The notes beneath the pieces are model-generated. The model was not told the DNA's origin. It saw nothing but the letters and a program-made list of their open reading frames with translations, and did no database searches. A program made the position numbers and the translations under genes. Below, piece by piece: positions 34,398 through 42,442 of a DNA stretch of 64,000 nt. The DNA is from DLAJ01 sp023663615. GTDB lineage: Bacteria > Bacillota > Clostridia > Lachnospirales > Lachnospiraceae. Position 1 is the stretch's first letter. Each line of letters begins with the position of its first letter. The DNA lies in assembly GCA_023663615.1 (NCBI GenBank), contig JAMPHA010000001.1, positions 496,001-560,000 of the forward strand. The letters run 5' to 3'.

Positions 34398-35156
34398 TCA
34401 TTCGTGCACCAGCGGCAGAAGGATTTCCGTAGCAAATACATTTTCCTCATCCTGCCTGTCAATATATCCTTTACACCGCTCGACAACCTTGTCGATCCGC
34501 ATCAGTCCAAATCCGTGGGATCTTCCTTTTTTGGCGGACAGATATCGGATCTCATGATTCTCTCCGCGCCGCTTCTCTGGACGGCCGTTCACCGCGTTTA
34601 TGACATATACATATAACTGACCTTTGAGAATATCTATATAGACTCTGATAAACCGTTCCTTCTCGTCCTCGATCCGCATGCATGCTTCCATGGCGTTGTC
34701 CATCAGGTTTCCGATGATCAGCGACAGATCAACCTCTGAAATGTCCAGCTTGGACGGGACGATCGCTTTTGCTTCCACGGCGATATGCCGGTGCCTTGCC
34801 AGCGACAGCTTACTGTTTAATACGGCATCGATCATGACATTTCCTGTTTTTACCACGGTATCGACCGTTGTGAGATCCTCGTCCAGCCGATTCAGATATT
34901 CTCCGAGCTTATGAAGCTCTCCCATGGCAAGATAGGCTTTCATGGATTGAATATGATTGTGGTAATCGTGCCGCCATCCCCTCGTCTGCCGATACATATT
35001 TTCCACTTCTTCACAATGCTTTTGAAGCAGGTCGCTCTGATAATGGCTGATCCGCCGATCGACCAGCCTCGTAAACCAGATTCTTGCACCGAGCATCAGT
35101 CCCAAAAGACAGAGAGCCCCCGCCGCTATCCAAATCAGTATCATTTTTCCACGCAT
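34398..35156 (-). CDS. GHKL-type sensor histidine kinase
   Basis: A 252-residue kinase with one membrane segment (about 5-27) and no sensing domain of note. The phospho-acceptor His lies in RHDYHNHIQSMKAYL near residue 64, the N-box in NLMDNAMEACM near 150 and the G-box in HGFGLMRIDKVV near 218. This layout belongs to the AgrC/VirS-like group, which pairs with LytTR regulators. It overlaps the LytTR gene by 16 bases. An ATG at 35144 is an alternative start, because the first ATG follows its GGGG with no spacing. Confidence 0.85.
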   Translation of the reverse strand: MRGKMILIWIAAGALCLLGLMLGARIWFTRLVDRRISHYQSDLLQKHCEEVENMYRQTRGWRHDYHNHIQSMKAYLAMGELHKLGEYLNRLDEDLTTVDTVVKTGNVMIDAVLNSKLSLARHRHIAVEAKAIVPSKLDISEVDLSLIIGNLMDNAMEACMRIEDEKERFIRVYIDILKGQLYVYVINAVNGRPEKRRGENHEIRYLSAKKGRSHGFGLMRIDKVVERCKGYIDRQDEENVFATEILLPLVHE

Positions 35157-35854
35157 CCCCTGTAAAGCGCAATAAAGAGCCGGTTCACGTCAGGGTACAT
35201 CCTTCTGCTGACCGGAACCGTATCCCCGTTATCAAACAGGATATGATCCCGCACAATTTGTCTGACATTTTCTAAATTGCATAAATAAGAGCGGTGGCAC
35301 TTCACAAAATTCTTTCCCGACAGTTCCGCCCAAAGACCGGAAATGTTTTCCATCACCCGGATTTCAGACCTGTCCGTCATCACAAACCTTGTATCATGCC
35401 GATCCGCTTCACAATAATTGACTTCCTTTAGATCCAGTCTGGTGACGCCGTCCTGCGTTCTGACGGCAAACAGCTCCCGCACGCTGACCTTTGCGCAGAT
35501 CCTGTCCATGCATTCAAACACTTTTTCTTCCGAGATGGGCTTTAACAGATAGTGCAGCGCCTGCACCTCATAGCCTTCCTTCAGATATTCGGAAAGACCT
35601 GTTGTAAACACGACCGGTATGTCGCGGTTCTTTTCCCGCAGCTTCCGCACCATTTCCATCCCGTTCATTCCGGGCATCTGGATGTCCGCAAATACCGCGT
35701 CCGGCGCTCCGTCCTCCAGACAAAACAGAAAAGCGGCGGCATTCTCATAAGTCAAAATAGAAACCGATCTGCCGTGCGCCTCTGCCCATGCGCCGATATA
35801 CTGTTTCAGCAGTCTGCTGTGTACCGGCTCGTCCTCTACAATCGCAATGTCCAT
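35141..35854 (-). CDS. LytTR-family response regulator
   Basis: A 237-residue protein. The receiver domain (1-120) has the acidic pair in VEDE, the phospho-acceptor Asp in VFADIQMPGMNGMEM near residue 56 and the conserved Lys in HYLLKPISEEK near 104. A LytTR DNA-binding domain follows (about 135-235) with NYCEADRHDTRFVM and FVKCHRSYLCNLENV. It probably controls nearby genes such as the exporter or the wall hydrolase. It starts 13 bases after the NlpC/P60 gene and overlaps the kinase gene, so the three appear to be one operon. Confidence 0.9.
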   Translation of the reverse strand: MDIAIVEDEPVHSRLLKQYIGAWAEAHGRSVSILTYENAAAFLFCLEDGAPDAVFADIQMPGMNGMEMVRKLREKNRDIPVVFTTGLSEYLKEGYEVQALHYLLKPISEEKVFECMDRICAKVSVRELFAVRTQDGVTRLDLKEVNYCEADRHDTRFVMTDRSEIRVMENISGLWAELSGKNFVKCHRSYLCNLENVRQIVRDHILFDNGDTVPVSRRMYPDVNRLFIALYRGCVEK

Positions 35855-35867
35855 CCGTTTGATTCCT

Positions 35868-37079
35868 TTACAAAAGTCTTCTCGCGCAGACAGGCGTACG
35901 GTAATTTACCCCCGTAATGATAATGCCGTTTGTCGGATTGCTCGCGTGGCAGACTTGTCCGCCGCCGATATAGATCGCCACATGATCAATACCGCCTCCC
36001 TGAGAATAAAATACCAGATCGCCCGGACGCAGTTGTGACGTGGACACCTCCGTGCCGCAGCGCGACTGCGCTCTTGCCGAATGAGAAAGGCTGATGCCGT
36101 ATTTGGCATATAAGAGCATCGTAAATCCGGAGCAGTCCGTTCCGTTTGATAAGCTGTTGCCGCCGTAAACATACGGACAGCCGACATATTGGATCGCGCG
36201 GTTCGCAAGATCGATCCCGGCGTCCGTCACGCCTTTTCCATAACGGACTTCCGTCATGGTCAGCGCCGTATCCAACCTGTATGCGACATCCACATAGTCC
36301 CCGCTCACATAAGCGGCGTCCGTGCCGTCGCCATATACGATAGCAACCCATCCGTTATCCAGAACTTCCACCACTTCCAGCTCTCTGCCGTTTGCAACCA
36401 GTCCCCATGTGCCATGTTCGGTATCCGGCTGCTTTCTGACTTTTAATGCCTGCGCCAGCACGGTCGCCGTCAATGTCTGGTTCTGCTGTGCCATTTCCTG
36501 CGCGCGCTCCCCTGTCGCAAGATAGTCCATGCTGACATAGCCCTCAACCGAACCGGAACGGATATGCGCCCAGCCATCCGCCGTATCGAGCACCTCGCAG
36601 CCTGCTCCGGCAGGAAGCTCGCCGACCTTCTCCGCATCTGTCCCTGCCGCTCTGCGGATGTTCAGATTTTCAGATACATCGGCAATACCGAGATTTTCAT
36701 AGCCCCAGTTTTCTTTCGGCTCCTCCTCCTCGACGATTACAAGGTTTTCCATCATATCCTCGAAATCCTGCTTCGTCATACTGTCGATACTGCCCATGAT
36801 CAGTTCCACGCCTGCGCCGTAAATATTGTACTCCTCCGGATCCGCCTCGTCAATTTCTTCGTCGTCCGAGAAGAGCTGATCGTTATCCACCACGCCGTCG
36901 ATCCCCATGACGGCGGCAGCCTCGAAATTAGCCGCGGATACCGGTATGCTGTCCGAGGCAAACATTATGCAGAATGCCAATATGCAGGATGCGATCCGCT
37001 TCATGATCGTTCTGATCTTCTGATCTCTGATGTTCTGACTGCTATTTTTCTGACTGCTATGTAGAAGTTTCTTTTTCAT
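35868..37079 (-). CDS. secreted NlpC/P60 peptidoglycan hydrolase with two SH3-like domains
   Basis: A 403-residue secreted protein. A long basic N-region precedes the signal peptide core at about 30-48 (CILAFCIMFASDSIPVSA, likely cleaved after VSA). Two bacterial SH3 domains follow at about 115-175 (GIADVSENLNIRRAAG) and 185-260. The NlpC/P60 domain at about 290-403 has the catalytic Cys in GTDCSGFTMLLYAKYG and His in GGIDHVAIYIGGG, with a second His in QVCHASNP. Such enzymes cut stem peptides. The ATG at 37079 follows AGAGG; a GTG two codons upstream is less likely. WalR-like boxes lie upstream. Confidence 0.92.
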   Translation of the reverse strand: MKKKLLHSSQKNSSQNIRDQKIRTIMKRIASCILAFCIMFASDSIPVSAANFEAAAVMGIDGVVDNDQLFSDDEEIDEADPEEYNIYGAGVELIMGSIDSMTKQDFEDMMENLVIVEEEEPKENWGYENLGIADVSENLNIRRAAGTDAEKVGELPAGAGCEVLDTADGWAHIRSGSVEGYVSMDYLATGERAQEMAQQNQTLTATVLAQALKVRKQPDTEHGTWGLVANGRELEVVEVLDNGWVAIVYGDGTDAAYVSGDYVDVAYRLDTALTMTEVRYGKGVTDAGIDLANRAIQYVGCPYVYGGNSLSNGTDCSGFTMLLYAKYGISLSHSARAQSRCGTEVSTSQLRPGDLVFYSQGGGIDHVAIYIGGGQVCHASNPTNGIIITGVNYRTPVCARRLL

Positions 37080-37096
37080 AGTCACCTCTTTGGAAA

Positions 37097-37165
37097 TGTT
37101 TCTTCTGAAATGTTACATAATTGTTACATATATTTCACGTTTATTAAATGTTACAAAAATGTTTC
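37097..37165. promoter_or_regulatory. WalR-like box and a second near-match upstream of the wall hydrolase
   Basis: TGTTAC-ATAAT-TGTTAC (37111-37127) fits the published WalR/YycF consensus TGTWAH-N5-TGTWAH exactly. A second pair, TGTTAC-AAAAA-TGTTTC (37149-37165), has one departure, and a lone TGTTTC lies at 37097. They are 18-86 bases upstream of the hydrolase start, read on the strand opposite to it. Confidence 0.6.
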
Positions 37166-37238
37166 ATATATTACAAGTTATTATAACAACTCTTTGAATG
37201 ATGTCAATACTATGAAACAATTTAGTGCACACAAAAAG

Positions 37239-37265
37239 AAGACACCCCAAGATATGGGATGTCTT
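37239..37265 (-). terminator. terminator of the 42.3-37.3 kb operon
   Basis: On the minus strand AAGACATCCC, a seven-base loop and GGGGTGTCTT, with one wobble, followed by CTTTTTGTG. It lies between the last gene of the cluster and the NlpC/P60 promoter region. Confidence 0.65.
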
Positions 37266-37281
37266 TCTCCTCACATTTCCA

Positions 37282-37332
37282 AAAGAACTGCCCTTGGCAG
37301 TTCTTTGAAAGGACGCTTCGCGTCCTTTTTTA
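37282..37332 (+). terminator. two-hairpin modular repeat
   Basis: AAAGAACTGCC-CTT-GGCAGTTCTTT (37282-37306), joined through TTTGAAAG to AAAGGACGC-TTC-GCGTCCTTT (37308-37328) with a plus-strand T-run to 37331 that overlaps the stop of the minus-strand gene. Confidence 0.8.
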
Positions 37333-38370
37333 TATTGCGACATCGACGCTGCCGCCCTCCGGCGCGGCAGGAACCTGTGTCTTCACCGGAACGGACGCGC
37401 CGTTTAATTCCAAAGAGACGCCTGCGCTTACATTGGAATATCCAATGCCGGACGACGAACCGGAGTTGCCAAAACCGCTCGCCGCGCTCTGCTTTTCTTT
37501 TTGAAGGCGGTCAAAAAATGCTTTCAGATATTTCATGTCCGCTTCTACAATATCGCGCATCACATCGGAACGATGCTTTTTCTTTTTGGCGGCAAATTCT
37601 TCCGGCTCCTGCTTGATCGGGATGATCTCCAAAGATTCCTCCACCATCTCAAACGTGCCTTTTGCGGAAGCTAAGACCTCCTCCACCGTGTCGCTCAACA
37701 GCTCCTCCATCGTCTCCTGCACGCCCTGCTGTACAAGTTCCGTGAGCCGCTCTAATTGTGCCTGTCCGTACGCGATCTGTTCCTCAAACGAATCCGGCAT
37801 TCCGTGTTCCACCGCATCCTGCACCATATTCTGCATACCGCCCGCCAAGGATGCGTCGGCACCTGCGCCGTTACCGCTCTCCCGCATGGCTTCCTGCATG
37901 ATGTCGCCGTAGGATCGCTCCTGATCTTGTTCAAAAACGTCGTCCTCAAATTCTTCGCTCTGCATCCGCCGTTTGGCGCGTTCTTCTTTTTGCAGGTTCT
38001 TTAAGTGCTTTTTTGCCGCGCGTTCGATCGCCTCCGCGTGCGCAAGCGCACTCTCTAATTCCTGATCATTATACTCGCCCTTTTTTAACTTTTTGCGCAG
38101 CAGGATCACCTTTCTCTGCGCCATCGCCACCGCGCGCCTTGCACTGCCCGAAGTTTTCGCTTTCATGAGGAACGCCGAAACTTCCTTAAAATTATAATTC
38201 AGCTTCTTCGTCTTTGTCTTGTCCGGCTTTTTTGAACGCGAAATACTGATGGTCCCTGTTGCATTTCCTTCCGCGTCATAACACGTGATTCTTTTGATCT
38301 CACGATTGCCGCTCTGATACGTTTTGACCGCCGAGCTTTCGGAGTTCCATCCCCTTACGCCTATCGCCAT
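37330..38370 (-). CDS. unknown coiled-coil protein, last gene of the flagellum-associated-like cluster
   Basis: A 346-residue cytoplasmic-type protein without signal peptide or membrane segment. The first 55 residues look like a folded N-terminal module (MAIGVRGWNSESSAVKTYQS then RITCYDAEGNATGTISISRS). A long basic-acidic coiled coil follows at about 70-150, then a Met/Gln-rich region (SYGDIMQEAMRESGNG) and an acidic helix near 200-250. The C-terminus is a Ser/Gly-rich tail. GGGAGG precedes the ATG. I know proteins of this kind only as hypothetical proteins of Lachnospiraceae; function unknown. Confidence 0.65.
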   Translation of the reverse strand: MAIGVRGWNSESSAVKTYQSGNREIKRITCYDAEGNATGTISISRSKKPDKTKTKKLNYNFKEVSAFLMKAKTSGSARRAVAMAQRKVILLRKKLKKGEYNDQELESALAHAEAIERAAKKHLKNLQKEERAKRRMQSEEFEDDVFEQDQERSYGDIMQEAMRESGNGAGADASLAGGMQNMVQDAVEHGMPDSFEEQIAYGQAQLERLTELVQQGVQETMEELLSDTVEEVLASAKGTFEMVEESLEIIPIKQEPEEFAAKKKKHRSDVMRDIVEADMKYLKAFFDRLQKEKQSAASGFGNSGSSSGIGYSNVSAGVSLELNGASVPVKTQVPAAPEGGSVDVAI

Positions 38371-38513
38371 GTCATCATCCTCCCTGATTCAGACAAAATT
38401 ATACCGTTATCTATATATCGGTAAAAAAAGTACATTTCCTAAGAGAGACGGCATAAAACGCCTATTTTTTACGGGAGCCGCGTAAAGAAGATGACTTTTG
38501 CGGATCATATTCC

Positions 38514-38577
38514 GTCCAAAGCTGCACAAAGGAGGCGCCTTCCGCGGATAATTGTCCAAAGCTGCATAAAGGGAGGC
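38514..38577. repeat. imperfect direct repeat in a 236-base intergenic stretch
   Basis: GTCCAAAGCTGCACAAAGG (38514) and GTCCAAAGCTGCATAAAGG (38554) are 40 bases apart, each followed by a similar GGC and preceded by GCGGAT. The stretch between 38371 and 38606 shows no convincing gene. Confidence 0.6.
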
Positions 38578-38606
38578 ATCTTGGCTTGCGTGCAAAGGCA
38601 GCTCCG

Positions 38607-39311
38607 TTAAAACAGTTCTTCCGTCTCTCTTGCGGCATAAGCAATGATCCGCCCAAGCCATTTGTCCATGGATAAATAAGAATCCCATGCGCCGACTGTA
38701 CGGAGATCCATAAGCGCCGCCTTCCCCGCCGACAAATAATCCGCCTGTTCAAAGTAGCTGGAAACACCTGCCTTATCCCGCATGGCAACGGCGTGTAAGT
38801 AATTTTCCGGCGTATTGCCGCCTGTCTCCACATTTAATACCATCAATTCATTGTAACTGCACCTGCTAGGATCGATCTTCGACGCATCCACCTCATAGGA
38901 AAACTCGTTTCCTTTTGCATCCAATCCCTTTATGAGATAGACCGGATTGTCTTTCGTGTACTGCTCCGCCCGATAAATGTTGACGGATTCCCCTGTCTGC
39001 GGACTCGCGTAAGACATCAATGCATCCGCGTTCAGCATCACCTTTTGTCCGCCCGCGGATACACATTTCATGACTTGACCAGAGAAGTCAACGCCTGTAT
39101 TCGCTGCATCCGCTGTATTTGTTGCACTTTTTGCTCCTTCCGACTGCCGTTGGAATCCTATTCCGGCGCTTCTTGCTCCGGCATTCCTTGTTCCCGCGTT
39201 CCTTGCCCCAATGTTTCTTGCTCCGGCGCTCTTTGTCCCTGCTCCTGCTCTCGCCTGCGCCACGGTTGTATTCGGTATCCCTGCCATTAGATTTGTATTT
39301 GCGATCTGCAT
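38607..39311 (-). CDS. unknown protein with N-terminal GARNA repeats, paralogous to its neighbour
   Basis: A 234-residue protein starting MQIANTNLMAGIPNTTVA. Residues about 28-52 are five-residue repeats of the type Gly-Ala-Arg-Asn-Ala. The C-terminal domain (about 80-234) contains NPVYLIKGLDAKGNEFSYEV, then SKIDPSRCSYNELMVLN. This matches the neighbour at 39390 in order and spacing (HPVYKVCIWDEDGNRTERMV, NVNPYHSDEAEMFAY). AGGAG seven bases before the ATG at 39311 sets the start. No signal peptide or membrane segment. The disordered, low-complexity N-terminus is compatible with export through a flagellar-type system but does not prove it. Confidence 0.65.
   Translation of the reverse strand: MQIANTNLMAGIPNTTVAQARAGAGTKSAGARNIGARNAGTRNAGARSAGIGFQRQSEGAKSATNTADAANTGVDFSGQVMKCVSAGGQKVMLNADALMSYASPQTGESVNIYRAEQYTKDNPVYLIKGLDAKGNEFSYEVDASKIDPSRCSYNELMVLNVETGGNTPENYLHAVAMRDKAGVSSYFEQADYLSAGKAALMDLRTVGAWDSYLSMDKWLGRIIAYAARETEELF
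39161..39235 (-). repeat. 15-bp tandem repeat encoding (GARNA)5
   Basis: Five consecutive 15-base units, such as CTCCGGCATTCCTTG, in frame within the N-terminal region of the gene at 38607. Confidence 0.85.
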
Positions 39312-39389
39312 ATGTCCGCTCCTTTTGCTTACCAATTCTTTGTGATCTCTTTTTTTATTCCATTTGTTATCTGCAAAACATCGAAATCT

Positions 39390-40031
39390 TTACGCAAAAA
39401 AATCAACAAATTTCTTATATTCCAGATAACCTTTGAGATTGCCGCCCTCATACTGCATCTGCATGATGGCGGCAGCCAGCTTCGTCCAATCCTGTTTTAC
39501 GTTCCGCAAAGCGGAATGCAAAGCGGAACTCCGCTCTGCAGAATCCATGGTATCCATTCCGGATTCTGACCAATCCGCTGTGTCTGCCAATGTTTCGTGG
39601 AAATACCCCCGTGTCCGTAAAAATAAATCCGCCGCTTCCGGATAAGCGCCGCGTTTTGCCGCATAACAGGAATAGGCAAACATTTCCGCCTCATCGCTGT
39701 GATACGGATTCACATTTGCAATATCCACCATGCGCTCCGTCCGATTTCCATCTTCATCCCAGATACATACTTTATATACCGGATGCTCCGGATTGAAATC
39801 AGCGGGCTCAAAGACGGTCATACCGCCGTTTCCTCTGCCCGAAGCCGCGGACAGCATTTTGTCGCCATCCTCTCCGCTTCCGATATGGAGCGAAAATCCT
39901 GCGCTCTGTGTATGGTGTGTATCGGATGTGAGTGAAAAGCTTGCGCTTTGTGCATGGTGCGCATATTGTGTTTGTGCCGTTTTCTGATTTCTATATGATG
40001 TGTTGACTAAATTAGTCGGATCAAGATACAT
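39390..40031 (-). CDS. unknown protein, paralogue of the 38607 gene
   Basis: A 213-residue protein starting MYLDPTNLVNTSYRNQKTAQ. The N-terminal 60 residues are Ser/His/Gln-rich with a repeated phrase (HHAQSASFSL, HHTQSAGFSL). The C-terminal domain shares the xPVY...DxxGN...xxNPxxxxxxEM framework with the upstream-encoded neighbour and ends LKGYLEYKKFVDFF. GGAGGG seven bases before the ATG fixes the start. Without a recognised signal or enzymatic motif, function is unknown. It lies 38 bases after the DUF6033-like gene. Confidence 0.65.
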   Translation of the reverse strand: MYLDPTNLVNTSYRNQKTAQTQYAHHAQSASFSLTSDTHHTQSAGFSLHIGSGEDGDKMLSAASGRGNGGMTVFEPADFNPEHPVYKVCIWDEDGNRTERMVDIANVNPYHSDEAEMFAYSCYAAKRGAYPEAADLFLRTRGYFHETLADTADWSESGMDTMDSAERSSALHSALRNVKQDWTKLAAAIMQMQYEGGNLKGYLEYKKFVDFFA

Positions 40032-40069
40032 GATTATTCCCTCCGTGTCATATAAATTTGGCAATTTCC

Positions 40070-41062
40070 TTATGCCGGCATTGTCCCCGTTTTCGACAGT
40101 GCCTGCACTGCCGCACTGCTCTCCATATCGGATACCTTCTGCATCAGTTCCTCCGGCTTTGTGAGTTTTATGCTCAGTACCGTGACTTTCATGCCGCCGA
40201 TTACTTCGCTGATGACCAGATACCGGGAGCCGTCCGGTTTGACAATGATCTCGGACTTTCTTTTTTTATCATCTTCGTCGTCGCCTGACATACTCTCAAA
40301 CAAACCCTTCCCGTCTCCGTGCCGAAAACCGGCATTCCACATTTCGGCATGGCATTCCTCTTTTGTCGCGCCGTAATGAATGACGGAATAAGCGCCACCC
40401 AAATAGCGCGCCCACGGATTTTCCCACGCCCATCCGGCGCGCAGATCGTTCAATACCCACTCCTCATAGTCCGCATCGCGCTTCATCGCCGCGAGCCCCT
40501 CATCCGAAATCGTGATCGTGACGGCGTCCTGCATATGGGAGACGTGCATTGGCAGCGCTAAGATCCGCTCCCGGATATATTCCTTATATTCTTCCATCGT
40601 CATTGCATCGACTGCCGGCCGCATTGCGTTCGTCCTATCTGTCAGCGCTTCCGCATTCGTACCGCTTGTCTGCCTCGCTGCGGTATTCCCGCCTGTCAGC
40701 ACTTCCGCATTCATCCCGCCTGTCTGCCTTACTGTGTTCGCTTCACCTGTCGGTGTCTCTGCATCCGCCCCGCCTGCCTGATCTGCCGCAACCCTCTCAT
40801 TTGCCGCCGTCCTTTCGCCGGTCTGCGTTTCTGCTTCCGTATTCGGCTCAACCGTTGGCTTCTCCGCACCCGCCCCGTTCACGCGCGCTGCCTGCGCCTG
40901 ATCCGCCACGCCCGCGCGCTTTGCCGCTTCTAAGATTGCGTCCGCAATTCCTCTGCCGCATCGATTGCCTGTCAGCCCCGGAAAAGACTGATTTTGTGCG
41001 AGTCCGCCAAATGTTTTGGTCATATAGTTTACATAAAATGTATTCACGTCTCTGTCCCACAT
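40070..41062 (-). CDS. DUF6033-like protein with in-frame minisatellite linker
   Basis: A 330-residue protein. The N-terminal phrase NTFYVNYMTKTFGGLAQNQ is followed by a Thr/Gly/Asn-rich linker (about 65-140) made of 18-residue repeats. The folded domain starts near 153 (MTMEEYKEYIRERILALPMH) and contains ISDEGLAAMKRDADYEEWVL and AYSVIHYGATKEECHAEMW, which I associate with DUF6033 of Lachnospiraceae; this name should be verified. A charged segment (DDEDDKKRKSE) leads to a short C-terminal domain. The start is uncertain: the first ATG directly abuts AAAGG, and the GTG at 41047 would give MNTFYVNY, which fits the family better. Confidence 0.65.
   Translation of the reverse strand: MWDRDVNTFYVNYMTKTFGGLAQNQSFPGLTGNRCGRGIADAILEAAKRAGVADQAQAARVNGAGAEKPTVEPNTEAETQTGERTAANERVAADQAGGADAETPTGEANTVRQTGGMNAEVLTGGNTAARQTSGTNAEALTDRTNAMRPAVDAMTMEEYKEYIRERILALPMHVSHMQDAVTITISDEGLAAMKRDADYEEWVLNDLRAGWAWENPWARYLGGAYSVIHYGATKEECHAEMWNAGFRHGDGKGLFESMSGDDEDDKKRKSEIIVKPDGSRYLVISEVIGGMKVTVLSIKLTKPEELMQKVSDMESSAAVQALSKTGTMPA
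40650..40775 (-). repeat. 54-bp tandem repeat in the DUF6033-like gene
   Basis: Two full 54-base units (40650-40703 and 40704-40757) and part of a third. Each encodes 18 residues of the type RQTGGMNAEVLTGGNTA. The unit length is a multiple of three. Confidence 0.8.
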
Positions 41063-41077
41063 CCTTTCGCAACCGCT

Positions 41078-41593
41078 TTATCCGTTTGTTTTTAAGTAGT
41101 CTGCATATGCCTTTTTTACATGCGCATAGCGGGATTTTGGTACGGAAATCTCCACAAAAGACTGCCCGTCGGCATTTTCCGCAAGGTGATCCCCCGGCTC
41201 CGCCGTCATGGACAGCTTCAGCACATAACTGCTGATCTTTCTAATATAACGCATATTGACAAGGAAACTCCGATGCGCCCTCACAAATCCGTACGGCGCC
41301 AGTCTTTTTTCAATCTCATCCAGCTTTTGATAAAGACGATAGGACGCGTGCGGCGTGTGAAAAATATTTTGATGTCTGTCCGTCTCAATATACAGAATAT
41401 CAGAGACGTCCAAAAGATGTTCTCCTCCGACAAACGGAAAGGATAATGCCGTCTGACCCGGATATTTCGGCGGCGTCGTTTCCGAACATTCCTGAATTTC
41501 GATTGTCTGTCCGTTTTTTTGCTGATATTCCTCCAGTAATTCCCTGATCCTTACCCTGTCCTCGGAACTGTTTCCGCAAATCGTTACTTTCAT
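41078..41593 (-). CDS. LytTR-type DNA-binding regulator with a truncated receiver-like N-terminus
   Basis: A 171-residue protein. Residues 1 to about 38 (MKVTICGNSSEDRVRIRELL) look like the first strand and helix of a receiver domain, but there is no phosphorylatable Asp and the rest of the receiver is missing. The LytTR domain follows (about 60-165), with HLLDVSDILYIETDRHQNIF and FVRAHRSFLVNMRYIRKIS. It is therefore probably a phosphorylation-independent regulator of the cluster in which it lies. The ATG at 41593 follows GAGGGG; the 51-residue longer frame overlaps the upstream gene. Confidence 0.8.
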   Translation of the reverse strand: MKVTICGNSSEDRVRIRELLEEYQQKNGQTIEIQECSETTPPKYPGQTALSFPFVGGEHLLDVSDILYIETDRHQNIFHTPHASYRLYQKLDEIEKRLAPYGFVRAHRSFLVNMRYIRKISSYVLKLSMTAEPGDHLAENADGQSFVEISVPKSRYAHVKKAYADYLKTNG

Positions 41594-41633
41594 GCCACCC
41601 CTCATTTCAGCCGTATTCTGTCCTCCCCTGATG

Positions 41634-42296
41634 TTATCCCCATGCGTTATATTGGTTTGTATAGCGCATGGCCGCGGCTGCGGCACTGCCGTCCGACTGA
41701 TATAGATTTTGGGTACTCTGCTGGTTGGAAGAAGCATAATCTGCAATTTTCGAGGATAGAAACGACAGGGAATCCGCGAAACCGTCCTCCCCCGAAAGCG
41801 TCTGCTTCAACGCTTCTAAATCCGCATCCTTTAAGGTCTGCTCATTGACGGAAAGCTGACCGTTTTTGTCCGCCGTGATCCCGATTTTTTGCAGTTCTTT
41901 CCCGTGATCTGTCACAAGAGATTTCATGTTTTGACGGTAAAACGTATCCAACAGACCGCCGCTTTCCTGAAATCCGGATAATACCTCATTGTACTGCCGG
42001 ACAAGCTCTGTCACTTTCTTGGTGAGCGCATCCCTGTCCTCCGTCTTTTCATAGATGCTGTCCTCTTCCTGCCCGGCAAGCTCCTTTGCCGTCTCTTCCA
42101 GGCGCTTTGCCGCATCTTCCTGTTTTTCATACGCCTGCGTCCTGCGGAATGTTTCTAACTCGTTCCCCGCATTCAGATCATAGGGCAGCGTATTTGTTTT
42201 GCCGTTGTTCTGTACATAACTCAACATGCTGGTCGTATGAAGCGGTACGCCCGCCTTTCTTGCCGTCTCGTTTAACATTTGTGTCGTAATTCTCAT
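41634..42296 (-). CDS. FliD C-terminal-like protein, first gene of the unknown cluster
   Basis: A 220-residue helical protein starting MRITTQMLNETARKAGVPLH. The region from about 85 to 190 resembles the C-terminal part of the flagellar cap protein FliD: ALTKKVTELVRQYNEVLSGF, then LQKIGITADKNGQLSVNEQ, LKDADLEALKQTLSG and SFLSSKIADYASSNQ. The beta-rich middle domains of true FliD (usually over 450 residues) are missing. GGAGGAG eight bases before the ATG supports the start. It heads a run of six minus-strand genes with gaps of 15-80 bases, apart from one of 236 bases. A role in a flagellum or related appendage is an inference. Confidence 0.65.
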   Translation of the reverse strand: MRITTQMLNETARKAGVPLHTTSMLSYVQNNGKTNTLPYDLNAGNELETFRRTQAYEKQEDAAKRLEETAKELAGQEEDSIYEKTEDRDALTKKVTELVRQYNEVLSGFQESGGLLDTFYRQNMKSLVTDHGKELQKIGITADKNGQLSVNEQTLKDADLEALKQTLSGEDGFADSLSFLSSKIADYASSNQQSTQNLYQSDGSAAAAAMRYTNQYNAWG

Positions 42297-42393
42297 TTGT
42301 GTCTCTCCTCCCGTCTGTCAAAAAATGACTGCCACACGCTTTTTTCTGCCTGCCGTTTTCGCGGACGTCCATCCGCACCCGCGGTTCCGCCAC

Positions 42394-42442
42394 ACAAAAA
42401 GCGGCAAAATTCCCCGTTTCTCCATCCGTGGAATTTTGCCGC
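42394..42442 (-). terminator. terminator of the hybrid histidine kinase gene
   Basis: AGCGGCAAAATTCC (42399-42412) pairs with GGAATTTTGCCGCT (42429-42442); on the minus strand TTTTT follows. It lies between the kinase gene and the FliD-like gene. I could not find a clear promoter for the cluster in the remaining 97 bases. Confidence 0.85.
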
